Shown: positions 24,389 through 37,253, numbered from the stretch's first letter. The stretch: DNA of 64,000 nt from Apostichopus japonicus (GCF_037975245.1 NC_092567.1:12126376-12190375), one strand, 5' to 3'. Program-made: numbers and translations. The notes: a model not told the origin generated them from the sequence alone.

Positions 24389-26799
24389 CCACTATACGTT
24401 GATGCTGTCTTCGCCAAACACAACCAATGTACATACCATTGACTCTACAAACAGTAGTGTATCATGTTAATTTTTGCTTTGTTGCAACTTTCCTACATTC
24501 TACCAGTCATGGCACCCTTACACGTTGTATAATATGTTAGGTTTGACTATAGATTTGGGCGATGTCAGCAATTGCCTTGCAGTAATTAGACATTTTGAAT
24601 CAATCAAATAAAGGAAATATCGTAACACGTCTTTCTGTTGAAAACATTTGGATTTTTATTTGTACATGTTTACTTAATAGCATTAATTAGAAAAAATTTG
24701 TAGCTGTTATCTTGGTTTTCATAAGCTGTTCTCTTGTTCACACCAAGCTATAGCCTATTGTTTTCTCTCCGAAATAGTCATATTTTCTCAGATCGTGCAT
24801 TTGCAAGAACAATGACCATCTAGTGTTCGTAGATAAAACAATTAAGTTTGCACACGTGAAGTTTGTTTACATTGTGATTCAGCATCAAAATGTCGTGCTT
24901 GCAAGGACCAGTTTCATTTGTATCCAAATACTGCCTTGGTTTGATTAGATGTATGTGTTATAACGTCTAGAAACTTTTCTCTTTCACTTTAGCGCTCTAC
25001 TCAGAATAGACAGAAAAAGATTGGGTAAGGTCGTTACTTCAAATCGATTCCAACTTTCTTGTATATAATTTAAAGTGACACTTGTAAGTGTGGGAAGAAG
25101 CAGAGGTGGTAGCGCAGTCTTGGATTCTTGTAAGTTTCATAGTTTGTTGTATGTGTGCAATATCTAATAGACAACGTGTCGCACTAGTGTACTATGACTT
25201 AATCTCTGTCTATGTTGGTAAATACCTGGGATATATGGCAGAGATACCGCGGATCAAACACCTCGCAAAAATAAGTAACAATTGGCATTGTATGGATATT
25301 TCCCCAACAAATTAGGATAGTTTTGCTCCGCTTTGCTGGTTTTACTTTTCAAAATTAGGTTCCGCCGAAGGTCTACCTTGTTGGCAGGTTATACTCATGG
25401 ACAACTATGGACATCCACGAAAAATCCCCGTATGAAACACACACACATGCCACAGTATGTTATGTGATACGTGATATGTTAAAGAACTTGTTGGTGTGTG
25501 TTATGGAAATCCAGCTGTGAAGTTCATATATTTTAATTATTTTACTACGTGTAAGAGAAAAGTAAATGGAGTATGTGAAAAAGTGCGTGGTCACTGTCGA
25601 ACCAACAACTGCATTTGGTATTTCTTTCTACTAAGGCTTGCGAGGCTTAACAAAGATCAACGTTACGATTGACTAGTTCTTGCATAGTTTCAATCAGTTC
25701 TCACCATTAGAAAATGATAAAGGTGTATTGGTAATTTAATTATTAAACTGTTTATTGTGTTGTCAAACAAATGACTGCATCACTGTTGGAGGTCGCACGT
25801 GATGCATTTCATGATATGTATATGTAATCTTATGAAACCGTTCCATAATCGTAATTCTCAGGAGTATTCGACGAGATATTAACTTGCCCTAAGCAACAAA
25901 TGGTAGATTCCATATGCGTCATAAAACTGAGCAATGCAAAACGTCACATGTTCTGGTAGAAATTGTCACACGCCATTGCATAGCAATAATAATTTGCATC
26001 CTATTAGTAGCGAATCATAACCATACACGACCATAGTATTTTTCGTAGAGCTCAGAATGTAAAGAATTGCAGGAATAGAAGGAAACTTATTTGACAAAAT
26101 GGCAGTAAGGATGAGAGGTAATTCACTAATTGGTATGATCTAGTAACCTCGTTTGGTCACATTTGTTATTCTCAAGATATATAAACCTAAAAAAACTTCA
26201 TTAGTTTCGATAAGCTTGGAACTGTTTTGGAAGTTATATGAGTCTTCATGTAAACTATCATTTGTGTTCGCTTTCGCCTTGCTTTGCCAAAATATCTAAT
26301 TGTGTACACGTTGACATTTTTTTCTTCGGGAGACAAGTATAACGTTATTTGACACACTGTTTGGTTTAATTAAAAAGAAAACCGACGACGGAAATTCAGC
26401 AGAATGTTTCAATGATCCGAAGCGAGTAATTTAAATATTGTGGTAGCGAATTTCCAATATTAAATATAGTATTGAAAGCGAATGATATGAATGTTATTTT
26501 ACGATTGAAATTCGTCAACGTCAGCTGGATTGTTACAAAGTTCAGTATTTCATATTCAGATACTCGTTATATGTTAAAATACCTGGATATTCTCTAGTCC
26601 GTGGAGCAACGACATTGGAAAGAAAATTCCCATTTACCCAGTGTTTGATAACTTTTATCAAATGATATTCTGTAAACTTATATCAGTAAGGGTAAGTTTC
26701 TGTATCTTCATAAATCTCATGTTTCCTAGGGCTGGGTATATCAAGATAATAAAAAAACCGTCACGTAAGATACAATGATCCCAAGCAGTACTCGCTTGC

Positions 26800-27300
26800 G
26801 ATGGTGTATAAGAGGATCTTGCATAGTGGATCCAGCATATTGGATCATGTATATAAGATAACGTATAGTGGATCCTGTAAAGTATATCCAGTATAGTGAA
26901 TCGTGTAAAGTGGATCGTTTATAATGGATCGTATATAGCGGAATGTGCATAGTGGATCCAGCATATTGGATCGGGTATAGTGAGTAATACATATATGACC
27001 CTTTATAGTGTATCTTTAATCTTTCATCTTTCAACATAGATGATCGTAAATAGTGCATAGTAGATCTTGCGTGGTGTATCCAGAATAGCGATCATGTAAA
27101 GTGGTTTCAGCACAGTGGATCGTTAATATTGCAACCAGCATTTTGAATCATATATATTCGATCCTGTAAAGTGGATCCAGCATAGTGGATCGTGTAAAGC
27201 GGATCGTTTATAATGGATCTTCATCGCGGACCAGGCATAGTCGATTTGTTATTGTGGATGCTGTACAGTCGATCCTATATAGCAGCTCGTGTATAGTAGA
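26800..27300. repeat. degenerate GTGGATCC minisatellite, left copy
   Basis: About 20-bp units of the type CATAGTGGATCCTGTAAA, each with a GGATC core, repeated more than 20 times with heavy variation. It is present at the same place in both copies of the tandem duplication, so it predates it. The minus-strand frame of 105 codons across it is a by-product. Confidence 0.85.
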
Positions 27301-27635
27301 ACCACGTATACTTACACGTATACCATGAAAACATATGGCTAAAATATTGTGGTGTTCTCAGTGTGTTGTAATCTGTTATAATGTATGTTCTTTTAACCTA
27401 ACGACTGTTATAGCAAATGTTGATGAAAACATTGAATCTCTCAATATAACCTAATCCTGCTGCTGTTTTTCGTCTCAATACATTGGCATTTACCCATAGG
27501 CGTACGAGGCGGGGGGGCAGGGGGGCAGACTGCCCCCCCCCCCCCAAATTTCCAGAGGACAAGAAATTCGGGCAAAAGTCCTGAAAAATTCGGGCAGCCT
27601 AAGAGGAGAAAAACAAAATATTTAATACATAGTAT

Positions 27636-27637
<2 letters not shown>

Positions 27638-27702
<65 letters not shown>
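27638..27702. repeat. TA dinucleotide microsatellite
   Basis: About 32 uninterrupted TA units inside element E. It gives spurious alternating-residue frames on the minus strand. Confidence 0.95.
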
Positions 27703-27706
<4 letters not shown>

Positions 27707-27886
27707 TGCAGTAGCTTGCCCGAATCTTTTTCAAATTTACGCCCGACAATTCCATGATTTCCCTTATTTAGCATCATGATGCCCGAATATTTCCGTGTAA
27801 CACCACCGTAAGCGCAGTTCATCTGGGCTACCACGCTTTTTTGCACGATCATTTTTTTTTCTAACTAGTCAATTGTATACCTGGAC

Positions 27887-28528
27887 CAAGGGCGGCGGAA
27901 CGGGGGGCACAGGGGGAACGTGCCCCCCCCCACTTTTCCTCAGGTAAAAAATATGCCTTTTTTCACATACAAATTGAGGTGCCTCAAGTTAGCAAGAGGC
28001 CAGGGAACCAGAATGAACACTCGGGAAGGGCCGTTTCGGGCCATCTGAGGGGTTTGTAAAACCAAAAATTTTCTAGTACGCTCCACGCCAACCGATGGTG
28101 GCGCTCCGCTCAGATAGTCGTGCATACAACTTTGCAAATTCTGACTAAGCCCGTGACTTTTAATGAATTTCTGTGGGTCAAACTCAAAGCTATTTCAAAT
28201 GGAAAAAATTTGTTAAGATATTAACAGGAAACAAAAATCTTATTCGGAAGATTCCTGCATTAGCAACTAGCATGATTTCACCTCATTTTGTCTCAAAAGA
28301 AAACTTGTTCCTTGTTTCCCAATTTGCGCATTGGATATTGCAGTGCTTGTATGCATATTTTCCTTTGGGGGGGGGGGGGGGCGTTGATGATACACAAATA
28401 AGATAATACATTAAGAGTTATAAAGGGTACTAAATATAAGGCTGCATTAGTCCAATCGAATTTCTGCAAAGTGCCCTTTGATGTCGGTGCCCCCCCCCCC
28501 CAGATTAAAAGTGCTTCCGCCGCCCTTG
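27887..28528. mobile_element. non-autonomous hAT-like transposon, TIR CAAGGGCGGCGGAA (element B, copy 1), nested in E
   Basis: CAAGGGCGGCGGAA at the left and TTCCGCCGCCCTTG at the right are exact inverted repeats. The target duplication ACCTGGAC is perfect at 27879-27886 and 28529-28536. The length is 642 bp. G and C runs adjoin the ends, and the ~100-bp shared module lies at 28021-28124. The second copy is at 56127-57017. Confidence 0.93.
28021..28124 (+). repeat. shared transposon core module, copy in element B1
   Basis: Contains GGGCCGTTTCGGGCCATCTG, a TTGTAAAACC link, and then CGCCAACCGATGGTGGCGCT (GGCG/CGCC stem) followed by CCGCTCAGATAGT. Closely related sequence occurs in four other elements of this window that have different terminal repeats. 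Confidence 0.85.
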
Positions 28529-28910
28529 ACCTGGACATCTCCAACATGAGTGTATATAAGAAACATTTTCTTTTTCATGGATGGTGGAGGAGGAGTGCCT
28601 ACAAGTCTAAAAGTACAGGTTTATCATATTCTTTGTTATATTTTATACTTTTTTGTGAGACAAATTGCAGTCTCACCCGACACAGCGACATTATCCCGCC
28701 TGTATGTTTTTCTGGAGGTAGCTGAGTACTGTGTTAAAATAATAAATAAGGTAACTAAATAGGAGCTTAAAAAATTTACTGTCCCATTTTTCCCCTTCAA
28801 AGTGATGTTACCATTTTTTCTTCTTCTAATTTACCAAATTTTTGGGGAAGTGTAAATTTCTAAAACGTGAGATTATAAAATAAAGAATGTTTAGATGCAA
28901 CTTGCAAGGC

Positions 28911-29008
28911 CTCAGAAGTGCCGTTTCCGGCAATCTGAAAGGCATTGTTTGCCCAAAATTTTCTTGTACGCTACGCGCCAACCGATGGTGGCGCTCCGCT
29001 TAGATAGT
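28911..29008 (+). repeat. shared transposon core module, copy in element E
   Basis: Same module as at 28021-28124, here beginning GAAGTGCCGTTTCCGG and ending GCTCCGCTTAGATAGT, close to the right end of element E. E has CATAGGCGTACG termini, unlike the CAAGGGCGGCGGAA termini of B. Confidence 0.85.
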
Positions 29009-29564
29009 GTCACGGGAACTTTCGGGCACAAAAAGTTCTGCCCCCCCAAACTGAAATGGTCCCGTACGCCTATGCATTTACCTTCGACACAAATTACCGG
29101 CACAAAATGTATTTATCTCTTTTATCGATGCTGGTGCATTTAGGCCCTAGCACGTTTTAATCTCGTAAAACGCGACATAATTCTAGTCCTTTGCAGATGA
29201 TAATTTTCCAATTTTAAATGAAAATACATTAACAAAAAGTTTGACTCAGTGTACTGATTAAACCCCTTAACCAATATTTGAGGCAAACTGAATTGACGTA
29301 ATTTTGAGCCACCACACGCATATGGGTTATTGTCAATGTAAATGCAGAATGACCAAACCCTGAACCATATTTTGGTTAGAAATCCACCGACCCCAGCGTT
29401 GGGTAATATTAATTTTGCAGGGCATATAATATACACTTCACCTTTGCAATACAAATATAACTAGTATCATAACAAAGAACTTTTAATGTACACTTTTGTA
29501 AGATAAATTATATAAGATCCAGAATATGCGTAGTCAGAATATGCGTATTCCCGGCGCTCTGATC

Positions 29565-32500
29565 ATGCAATGATCCCCCTCCCCCCCTTGAGTACCCCGA
29601 AAATTAAATCTAATTAAAAGCAGGAAGTATCATCTAAAGCACTCTTTTCAGGTTGAAGAAAGCTAAGCGACCCTCCTCAATCTTCCTCCTGAAAGTTGGT
29701 CTGCCACGTACGGAGGCTGAATAAAGACATATAGGAAGGGGTAAAAAGGTTTACTTTTATCTTTAAATTTTGACTTTTAATCTCAAAATTTTGACTTTGG
29801 AAATCAACATTTTGGCATTTTTTGTGACTTTTGAACTCATAATTTGGAGATAAAAAAAGGTGAACAATTGTAAACTTAAAGTAAAAATTTTTGAGATAAA
29901 AATGTTGAGATTTTGGGACACCTTTTTTTCTCACCTTGGTTCTTACTAAGTCAGCTAATATACGTAATACAATACTCTCATGATTGTTCACTTCCTGCAA
30001 CGTGGGAGTCATTTTGGGCAAATATGTTCTTTGTACCTCATAGCGCATCGAAGTGTTATAATGTTCCATTTGTGAGAAGTGCCCCTTTTAAAATTCTTCC
30101 CCTCCCCTTCATATTCCAATTTCTGCTCTATACATTACTACTTAACTGTGGGATATATATTACTGTAGAGGTTAGGATTCCGCTTACCATGGGAACCCTA
30201 TTGAACTGGTATAAGTTTTGTATAGAGCACTTTTACCGTTCTTCATCGGTCTATGGACGTAATATGTAATTCGTGTTAGTCGTGAATCTACTCTATGGAC
30301 GTAATATGTGATTCGTGTTAGTCGTGAATCTACTCTAATCATCGATTTTCTAATTGACATGAATACAAATCGTAGGAGATATTTGTGCTGTGTAAACGTT
30401 GTTTAAACAAAAACTATGATGACTTAATACTGCCATTATACGTTGATGTTGTCTTTGCTAAACACAACCAACGTACATACCATTGACGCTACAAACAGTA
30501 GTTGTCATGCCTAACTTTTGCTCAGTTGCAATTCTCCTACGTTCTGCCAGTCTTGGCACCCTTACACGTTGTATAATATGTTAGGTTTGACTAGATTTGG
30601 GCGACGTCAGCAATTGCCTTGCAGTAATTAGGAATTATGAATCATTCAAATAAAGAAAATATCGTAACACTTCTTTCAGGTTGAAAACATTTGGATTATT
30701 AATTGTACATGTTTACTTGATATCATAAATTGGATGATTGTTTGTATCTGTTGTTATTTTTTCATAAGCCGTCTCTTGTTCACTCCAAAATTCATTGTTC
30801 CCTCTCCGATATATTGATAGATTGCAAGAACAATGACCATCTATAGGTGTTCGTAGATAAATCAATTAAATTTGCACACGTGAAGTTTGTTTACATAATG
30901 TTCAGCATCCAAATGTCGTGCTTGCAAGGACCAGTTTCATTTGTATCCATATTGCCTTGGTTTGATTAGATAGATGTATGTGTTACAACGCCTAGAAACT
31001 TTTCTCTTTCACTTTAGCGCTCTACTCAGAATAGACCGAAATAGATTGGGTAAGGTTGTTACTTCAAACCGATTCCAACTTTATGGTATATAATTTAAAA
31101 TGACACTTGTAAGTGTGGGAAGAAGCAGAGGTGGTAGCGCAGTCTTACAAGTTTCATAGTTTGTTGTATGTGCGCTATATCTAATAGACAACGTGTCGCA
31201 CTAGTGTACTGTGACTTAATCTCTGTCTATGTTGGTAAATACCTTGGATATATGGCAGGAATACCTCAGATCAAACACCTCGCATAAATAAGTAACAATG
31301 GGCATTTTATGGATATTCCCCAACAAATAAGGATAGTTTTTGCTCCCTTTTGCTGGTTTTACTTTTCACAATTAAGTTCCGCAGACGTTCTACCTTGTTT
31401 GCATGTTATACTCATGGACCACTATAGACATCCACGAAAAATCCCCGTATGAAACACACACATGCCACAGTAGGCCTACTGTATGCTATGTGATACGTTA
31501 AAGAACTTATTGGTGTGTGTTATGGAAATCCAGCTGTGAAGTTCATATATTTTGATTATTTTACTACGTGTAAGAGAAAAGGAAATGGAGTATGTGAAAA
31601 AGTGCGTGGTCACTGGTGAACCAACAACTGCCGTTCTATTTCTTTCTATACTAAGGCTTGCGAGGCTTAACAAAGATCAACGTTACGATTGAATAGTTCT
31701 TGCATAGTTTCAATCAGTTCTCACCATTATCAAATGATAAAGGTGTATTGGTAATTTAAGTATTAAACTGTTTATTGTGTTGTCAAACAAATGACTGCAT
31801 CACTGTTGGAGGTCGCACGTGATGCATTTAATGATATGTATATGTAATCATAGGAAACCGTTCCATAATCGTAATTCTCGGGGGTATTCGACGAGATATT
31901 AACTTGCCCTAAGCAACAAATGGTAGATTCCATATGCGTCATAAAACTGAGCAATACAAAACGTCATATATTCTGGTAGAAATTGCCACACGCCATTGCA
32001 TAGCAATAATAATTTGTATCTTATTAGTAGCGAACCCTACACGACCATAGTTTTCCGTAGTCCTCATAATATAAAGCGTTGTAGGAATATAAGGAAACTT
32101 ACTTAACGGGAAGGCAGTAAGGGTGAGAGGTAATTCACTACTTGGAATTTTCTGGTATCCTCGTTCGGTCACCTTTGTTATTCTCAAGATATATATATAT
32201 ATACCTCAAAAAACTTCACGAGTTTCTATAAGTTTGGAAACTGTTTGGAAGTTCTGTGAGTCTACTTGTAAACTATCATCTTTGTTCGCTTTCGCCTTGC
32301 TTTGCCTAAATATATAATTATGTACACGTTGACGTACGTTTTTTTCTTCGGGAGACAAGTATAACGTTATTTGACACACTGTTAGATGTAGTTAAAAAGA
32401 AAACCGACGACGGGAATCCAGCAGAATGTCTTAATTATCCGAAGCGAGTAATTTAGATATTGTGGTAGTGAATTTCCAATATTAAATACAGCATTGAAAG

Positions 32501-33785
32501 CGAATTATATGAATGTTATGTTACGATTGAAATTCGTCAACGTCAGCTGGATTGCTACAAAGTTCAGTATATCACATTCAGATACTCGTTATATGTCAAA
32601 ATACCTGGATATTCTCTCGTCCGTGGAGCAACGACATTGGAAAGAAACTTCACATTTAACCAGTGTCTGATAACTTTTATCAAATGATATTCTGAAAACT
32701 TATATCAGTAAGGGTAAGTCTCTGTATCTTCATAAATCTCCTGTTTTCTAGGGCTAGGTATATCAAGATAACAATAAAACCGTCACGTAAGATACAATGA
32801 TCCCAAGCAGTACTCGCTTGCGATGGTGTATAAGAGGATCCTGTTTACTGGATCTTGCATAGTGGATCCAGCATATTGGATCCTGTATATTAGATAATTT
32901 ATAGTGGATCCTGTAAAGTGGATCCAGTATAGTGAATCGTGTAAAGTGGATCGTTTATAATGGATCGTATATAGCGGAATGTGCATAGTGGATCCAGCAT
33001 ATTGGATCGGGTATAGTGAGTAATACATATATGACCCTTTATAGTGTATCTTTAATCTTTCATCTGTCAGCATAGGGGATCGTACATAGTGTATAGTAGA
33101 TCTTGCGTGGTGGATCCAGAATAGTGATCATGTAAAGTGGTTTCAGCACAGTGGATCGTTAATATTGCAACCAGCATTTTGAATCATATATAGTCGATCC
33201 TGTAAAGTGGATCGAGCATAGTGGATCGTGTAAAGCGGATCGTTTATAATGGATCTTCATCGCTCACCAGGCATAGTGGATTTGTTATTGTGGATGCTAT
33301 ACAGTCGATCCTTTAGAGCATCTCGTGTATAGTGGAACCACGTTTACTTTGAAAACATCCGGCAAAAATATTGTGGTGTTCTCAGTGTGTTGTAATTTGT
33401 TATAGTGTATCTTCTTTTAACCGAAGGACTGTTATAGCAAAGAAGTTGATGAAAACCTCGAATCTCTCAATATAACCTCTGCTGCTGGTTTTCGTCTCAA
33501 TACATTGTCATTTACCTTCGACACAAATAACCCGCACAAAATGTATTCATCTCTTTTATCGATGCTGGTGCATTTAGGCACGAGCACGTTTTTATCTCCT
33601 AAACGCGACATAATTCTAGTCCTTTTGAGATGATAATTTTAAATGAAATACAGTAAAAGAAGTTTGACCCAGTGTATTGATTAGATCCAATTCAACCAAT
33701 ATTTGAGGCAAACTGAATTGTCGTCATTTTTCACAACCACACGCATATGGGTTATTGTCAATATATATGCAGATTGACCAAACTT
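29565..33785 (+). repeat. tandem segmental duplication, right copy
   Basis: Direct copy of 23030-29350 without the minisatellite-bearing insert or element E. Differences elsewhere are scattered substitutions and small indels. Inside it, 30250-30335 shows a further short local duplication of GGACGTAATATG plus ATTCGTGTTAGTCGTGAATC. No coding frame is conserved with the left copy. It ends about 1.6 kb before the first recognised NLR exon. Confidence 0.88.
32815..33325. repeat. degenerate GTGGATCC minisatellite, right copy
   Basis: Counterpart of 26800-27300 in the right copy of the duplication. It has gained or lost a few units around 32840-32880 but otherwise shares unit order. Confidence 0.85.
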
Positions 33786-35418
33786 TCTGCCTTTCTTGAG
33801 AAGTTTACAAATTCTAATACACACTGTTCATATATGTGTCTATTGATATTTATTGTAAAGTAATGTCTTTTAAGTGAAGTAAACCAGAAGCAGACAGAAC
33901 ATTGCAACAATTATTTGTTTATATGACATTGGATTCTGCAGAATATTTAATTGAATGAACTTGAAGTACAATATCCAGGCTCACACAAATATAGAACAAC
34001 AGGAAATTTGTTTTTTGATTTGTAAAATCCCAAACTTTGAGGGTTCTTTATTTAAAAATAAGGCAAAATACCCTCTTGAAGTGTGTGTACAAAGAGCGTG
34101 GTACCATACCTCTTATATTAAAAAAACAGTAATTAGATTTTTTTTAACGTGACGCGTTTTGAGTTATAATCTGTAAAAGACTATTTTTTTGTACATCAGA
34201 GCAACTTAACAAACCTCATAAATTAATATTGAGACAAGTTAGAAACCTGAAATTGGTAAGTTGTAAGAACTTAATACTAACATTTTTAGTTAAATACCCT
34301 CACAGCTCTCAGATGGTTACGTTGGTAAAATAAATTGCATCAGACCCTTTCTCATGCTGAATTGCAGCATGAAGTAGCAACTTGATAGCTGCACAACTTA
34401 CAAATATATTACAGGAAAGCATCGTAATCGTTGTAATCGTATTTTGTATCTTTTGGACTGGGCATAATAACCTCTAAAACGAACAAGTATCCTAAAGCAA
34501 TAGTTTAAGAGCAATTTATCACTGAAAATAACACTTTTTTAGCGAAAAATAACAACAACTCTCATCTCACAGTATGTTCATTCACTCTGCATTGAGAGTT
34601 ACTAGAGATGCTAATAAGTAAATTATTACCACATTATTTTGTCGTTGAAAACTATTTCGCTGTCCTTTTGACCATTTGCTTCAGTTTATAATGTCTTTGA
34701 TGCAACGTTCATACATCGTCACAATAAGTCATTGAAGCTTGATTATTTTAATCGATATTGCGTAAAAAATTAATTACATACTGTAACTGGAAATGGGTCA
34801 GATTGAGTCGGGGTTGGGCCGACTTGTCTATAGTGGTTGGAGATAAGGAAAATTTCATTCAGCTTTGAATACAACTTACAAATAATATTGTATTGGGTAA
34901 CAGTTAATGGTAACTTATGAAGTGTCTTTTTAAATGAATTTTTCTACTCAATTGACAGGTGGACAAACCTGCGTATGGACTCGTAACAACACGATCAATG
35001 ATTAGATGAAGACATGAAGGGCAAATCGTAAGTCAGTTTCAGTTGATTTACTTTGCTCTTTAGGTTCAACAAGATGGTAATTCAACATAAGATTAACCCT
35101 TGTTACTTTCTTTAAGTATCTTGTAAGCGATATTCCGGGTTTTGATGGGTATTACTGTTTGGAATAATAAATGATTGTAACACGTAGCATAGAGTTAGGC
35201 ATCATTGGGGTATTGGTCTGAAAATTGTCTTGGTTTCTCTTGTCATGTACTAATCATTGCACCTCCTTGGAATAAAATATTCTTTCCCAACACATTTTCA
35301 TTAACAACACATTGAACCAAATCATATGCAACATTAAAACATTGCAGTATATATCTTGACTGTTAACGGAACGATGTAATTATTTATATTCCCTATTTTG
35401 CTCATATCTTTAAAACAG
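33786..35418. other. upstream region or 5' intron of the NLR gene
   Basis: AT-rich, with no convincing coding exon. A possible non-coding exon ends at about 35027, where ATGAAGGGCAAATC is followed by the donor GTAAGT. Its only ATG frame (ATGAAGGGCAAATC) would run into a stop in the next exon, so it is not used in the gene model. Any death-fold effector exon must lie elsewhere or be too short to see. Confidence 0.4.
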
Positions 35419-37253
35419 ATTCTTGGAAACGATGGGCAGGGGCTGTACTCACACGACACCTTTACGCTTCGTAGACTGTCTGAAGTAAATCACGTGATAA
35501 TGGAGCTGAATCCTGATCTTCAAGGTAGTTGCCTTTAACTCTGACTTTGCCATTTGCGTATCTTTATTTTCTTTTGTTAAAAAATGTAACATCCTTCCAC
35601 TCTGTCGTCTTAATAACACAGAGAATAGTAACAAAATTGTAATATCAATAACGTATAAACAATTAAGATTTAGGTGTTCCCATGTGTGTCACTAATTTAT
35701 TGTTCGTCACGTAGTACGTATTAACATTTACACATATTGTTTCTGTTTTTTGTTTAGAGAAGAAACAATTTCTGATAGCAGGTCTCAAAAGGACATATAA
35801 AGGCCAATATGATGCGATTCAACCCCTGCCATATATAAAAGATAGACTTTATTGTGTGGACAAGGTCTTTGTAGAAGGGGGCGTTGAAGTTTGTCTGGCA
35901 CCAGAGCTAACGCCAGGCACCAGAGGATCATGGGAGCGTTTGGAATCTTACAAAAGTATTTATACTGACTTTCGGTTTAAATCCAAGAGACGCATTTTAC
36001 AAGGAGAGCCCGGGTATGGTAAGTCAACGTTAACCCTTCAGCTGGCCTACGATTGGTGCAATGACGTATCTGATTCCCCGATGAACAATGTAGAAATACT
36101 AATTCTTCTTCGGTTAAGACAACTTGGAAGTGTAAAGTCTCTCTACAGGGCAATTAAGTCATTTCTTCTCTTCCATGAACCCCGTGTTAGCAAACATGAG
36201 ATTGAAGAGATCATTCACAGTTGCTCGTTCGTCCACATTATTTTGGATGGATATGATGAGTATCCTGGCAGGGACAGCAATGATAATGACGATGTACACA
36301 AGATCATCAAGATGGAACTGTTTGCAGACTTTGATGTTAGCTTAACGACAAGATATCTTCCAGAATGTCTTAGAAAAGAAACTAAGAGGGCCAAACTAAC
36401 AGGGTTCGATGATAAAGCTAGGGACGAGTACATTCGCAAGGCCGTAGTAGGTAACAACGATGAGGCAGTGGAAGAAATAAAACGATGGCTCTATGAAAAC
36501 TCCATCCTTGCTGATCTTTGCCAGGTGCCTCTCATATTCGTGATGTTTGCCCACATGGCTCATGATCAGAGAGACTTCATGAAGTTCAAGTCTGTCACAC
36601 AGTTCTTCAAATACATGATTAGATGTTTTTACGACCATCTGAAACAGAAATTTAAAGACAATAGAAGCAACAAGTTATATCTTCATGAAATGGAACATCA
36701 TGAGCTACACAAAATAGCTTTCGAAGGATTAAACAAGGAAAACCAACAATTGTCATGGATTAAGACTGGATTTCGTCAAAGAGTCGGGCAAGATTTATAT
36801 GACCAGTATATTTTAATTGGCATTTTGGTCGAAGAAGATGAAGTGAGCGATGATTCTACTGGAGACAATGTGTTCTTTACAGCGATGGTCCGTTTTTATC
36901 ATAAACTATTCTGTGAATGGTATGCAGCCCACCACCTTGCCACTCTTGTAAAGAACGCACACAATCTCTCCGATATTCTCAGGTTCTTAGATCCATGTGA
37001 TCTTCAGTACCTGTTTAGATTTGCCTGTGGTCTGGATCCCGATGCTGGAAAGAAACTCATCGACCATTTGAAGGGATTACCAGGCGGGGATAATTTTGCC
37101 ATTCTCTGTATCCTGGAACAAACTGGTGACGTCAACGACATTATGGATTCGGTGAAAGAGCTCTGCTCGCGTCGCGTTGCAATAAACACAGGTGACAGCG
37201 CTCTTCTTCAAAGATCGACGACACAGTTGCTGGAGATTGCATCTAAAAATCAT
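35419..37253 (+). CDS. NACHT-domain NOD-like receptor, two internal exons (partial)
   Basis: Two exons join in frame. Exon 35419-35524 follows an acceptor AG and ends in phase 1 before GT. Exon 35758-37253 follows a pyrimidine-rich acceptor and ends before donor GTAAGT at 37254. The joined frame is open for about 534 residues. The NACHT NTPase starts with GEPGYGKST, the P-loop (36003-36029). It continues with the Walker B stretch HIILDGYDEY, sensor-like SLTTRY and LTGFDDKARDEYI, then LADLCQVPLIF and FYHKLFCEWYAAHHL of the helical region. Upstream, QYDAIQPLPYIKDRLYCVDK is a linker typical of invertebrate NLRs. Proteins of this class are cytosolic sensors that oligomerise on nucleotide binding and signal in innate immunity; ligand and partners are unknown here. 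The effector domain and leucine-rich repeats were not found, so both ends are incomplete. Reading without splicing gives a frame that runs only three residues past the donor, to a stop at 37260-37262. Confidence 0.9.
35525..35757 (+). other. intron of the NLR gene
   Basis: A 233-bp intron with GT at 35525-35526 and AG at 35756-35757, preceded by TTCTGTTTTTTGTTT. It splits a glutamate codon (G/AG, phase 1). It contains stops in every frame that would join the exons, so splicing is needed for the linker to continue into the first exon. Confidence 0.75.

Larger units (their letters stand above)
27495..29074. mobile_element. non-autonomous hAT-like transposon, TIR CATAGGCGTACG (element E), with empty site
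   Basis: CATAGGCGTACG at the left end is the exact reverse complement of CGTACGCCTATG at the right end. The target duplication CATTTACC is perfect at 27487-27494 and 29075-29082. The right copy of the tandem duplication has a single CATTTACC at 33509-33516 in otherwise continuous sequence: a preserved empty site, which fixes both boundaries and shows insertion after duplication. The length is 1580 bp, including a TA microsatellite and a nested element. No transposase is visible. Confidence 0.95.
23030..29350 (+). repeat. tandem segmental duplication, left copy
   Basis: Aligns in order and orientation with 29565-33785. Shared landmarks: AATTAAAAGCAGGAAGTATC near 23078/29615, TTTAGCGCTCTACTCAGAAT near 24990/31012, GTGATGCATTTMATGATATG near 25799/31819, the GTGGATCC array near 26800/32815, and CCTTCGACACAAATWACC near 29081/33515. 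The left copy is longer because it contains two later insertions, 23798-24388 and 27495-29074. No protein-coding frame is conserved between the copies. A biological tandem duplication and two haplotypes wrongly assembled in series would look alike. Confidence 0.88.

Noticed and set aside
26741-27058. 105-codon minus frame, with a similar one at 32783-33073
   Set aside because: It is the translation of the GTGGATCC minisatellite, and its boundaries differ between the duplicated copies.
27940-28137. Small frames containing SGAPPSVG (minus 27940-28137, plus 59519-59749) as a conserved protein
   Set aside because: They translate the shared core module of the transposons. The frames begin and end differently in each copy and are explained by DNA-level homology.
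34975-35027. Start codon exon ATGAAGGGCAAATC before GTAAGT as the NLR first coding exon
   Set aside because: Joined to 35419 it reads into a stop within 25 codons and does not enter the frame that leads to the NACHT domain.
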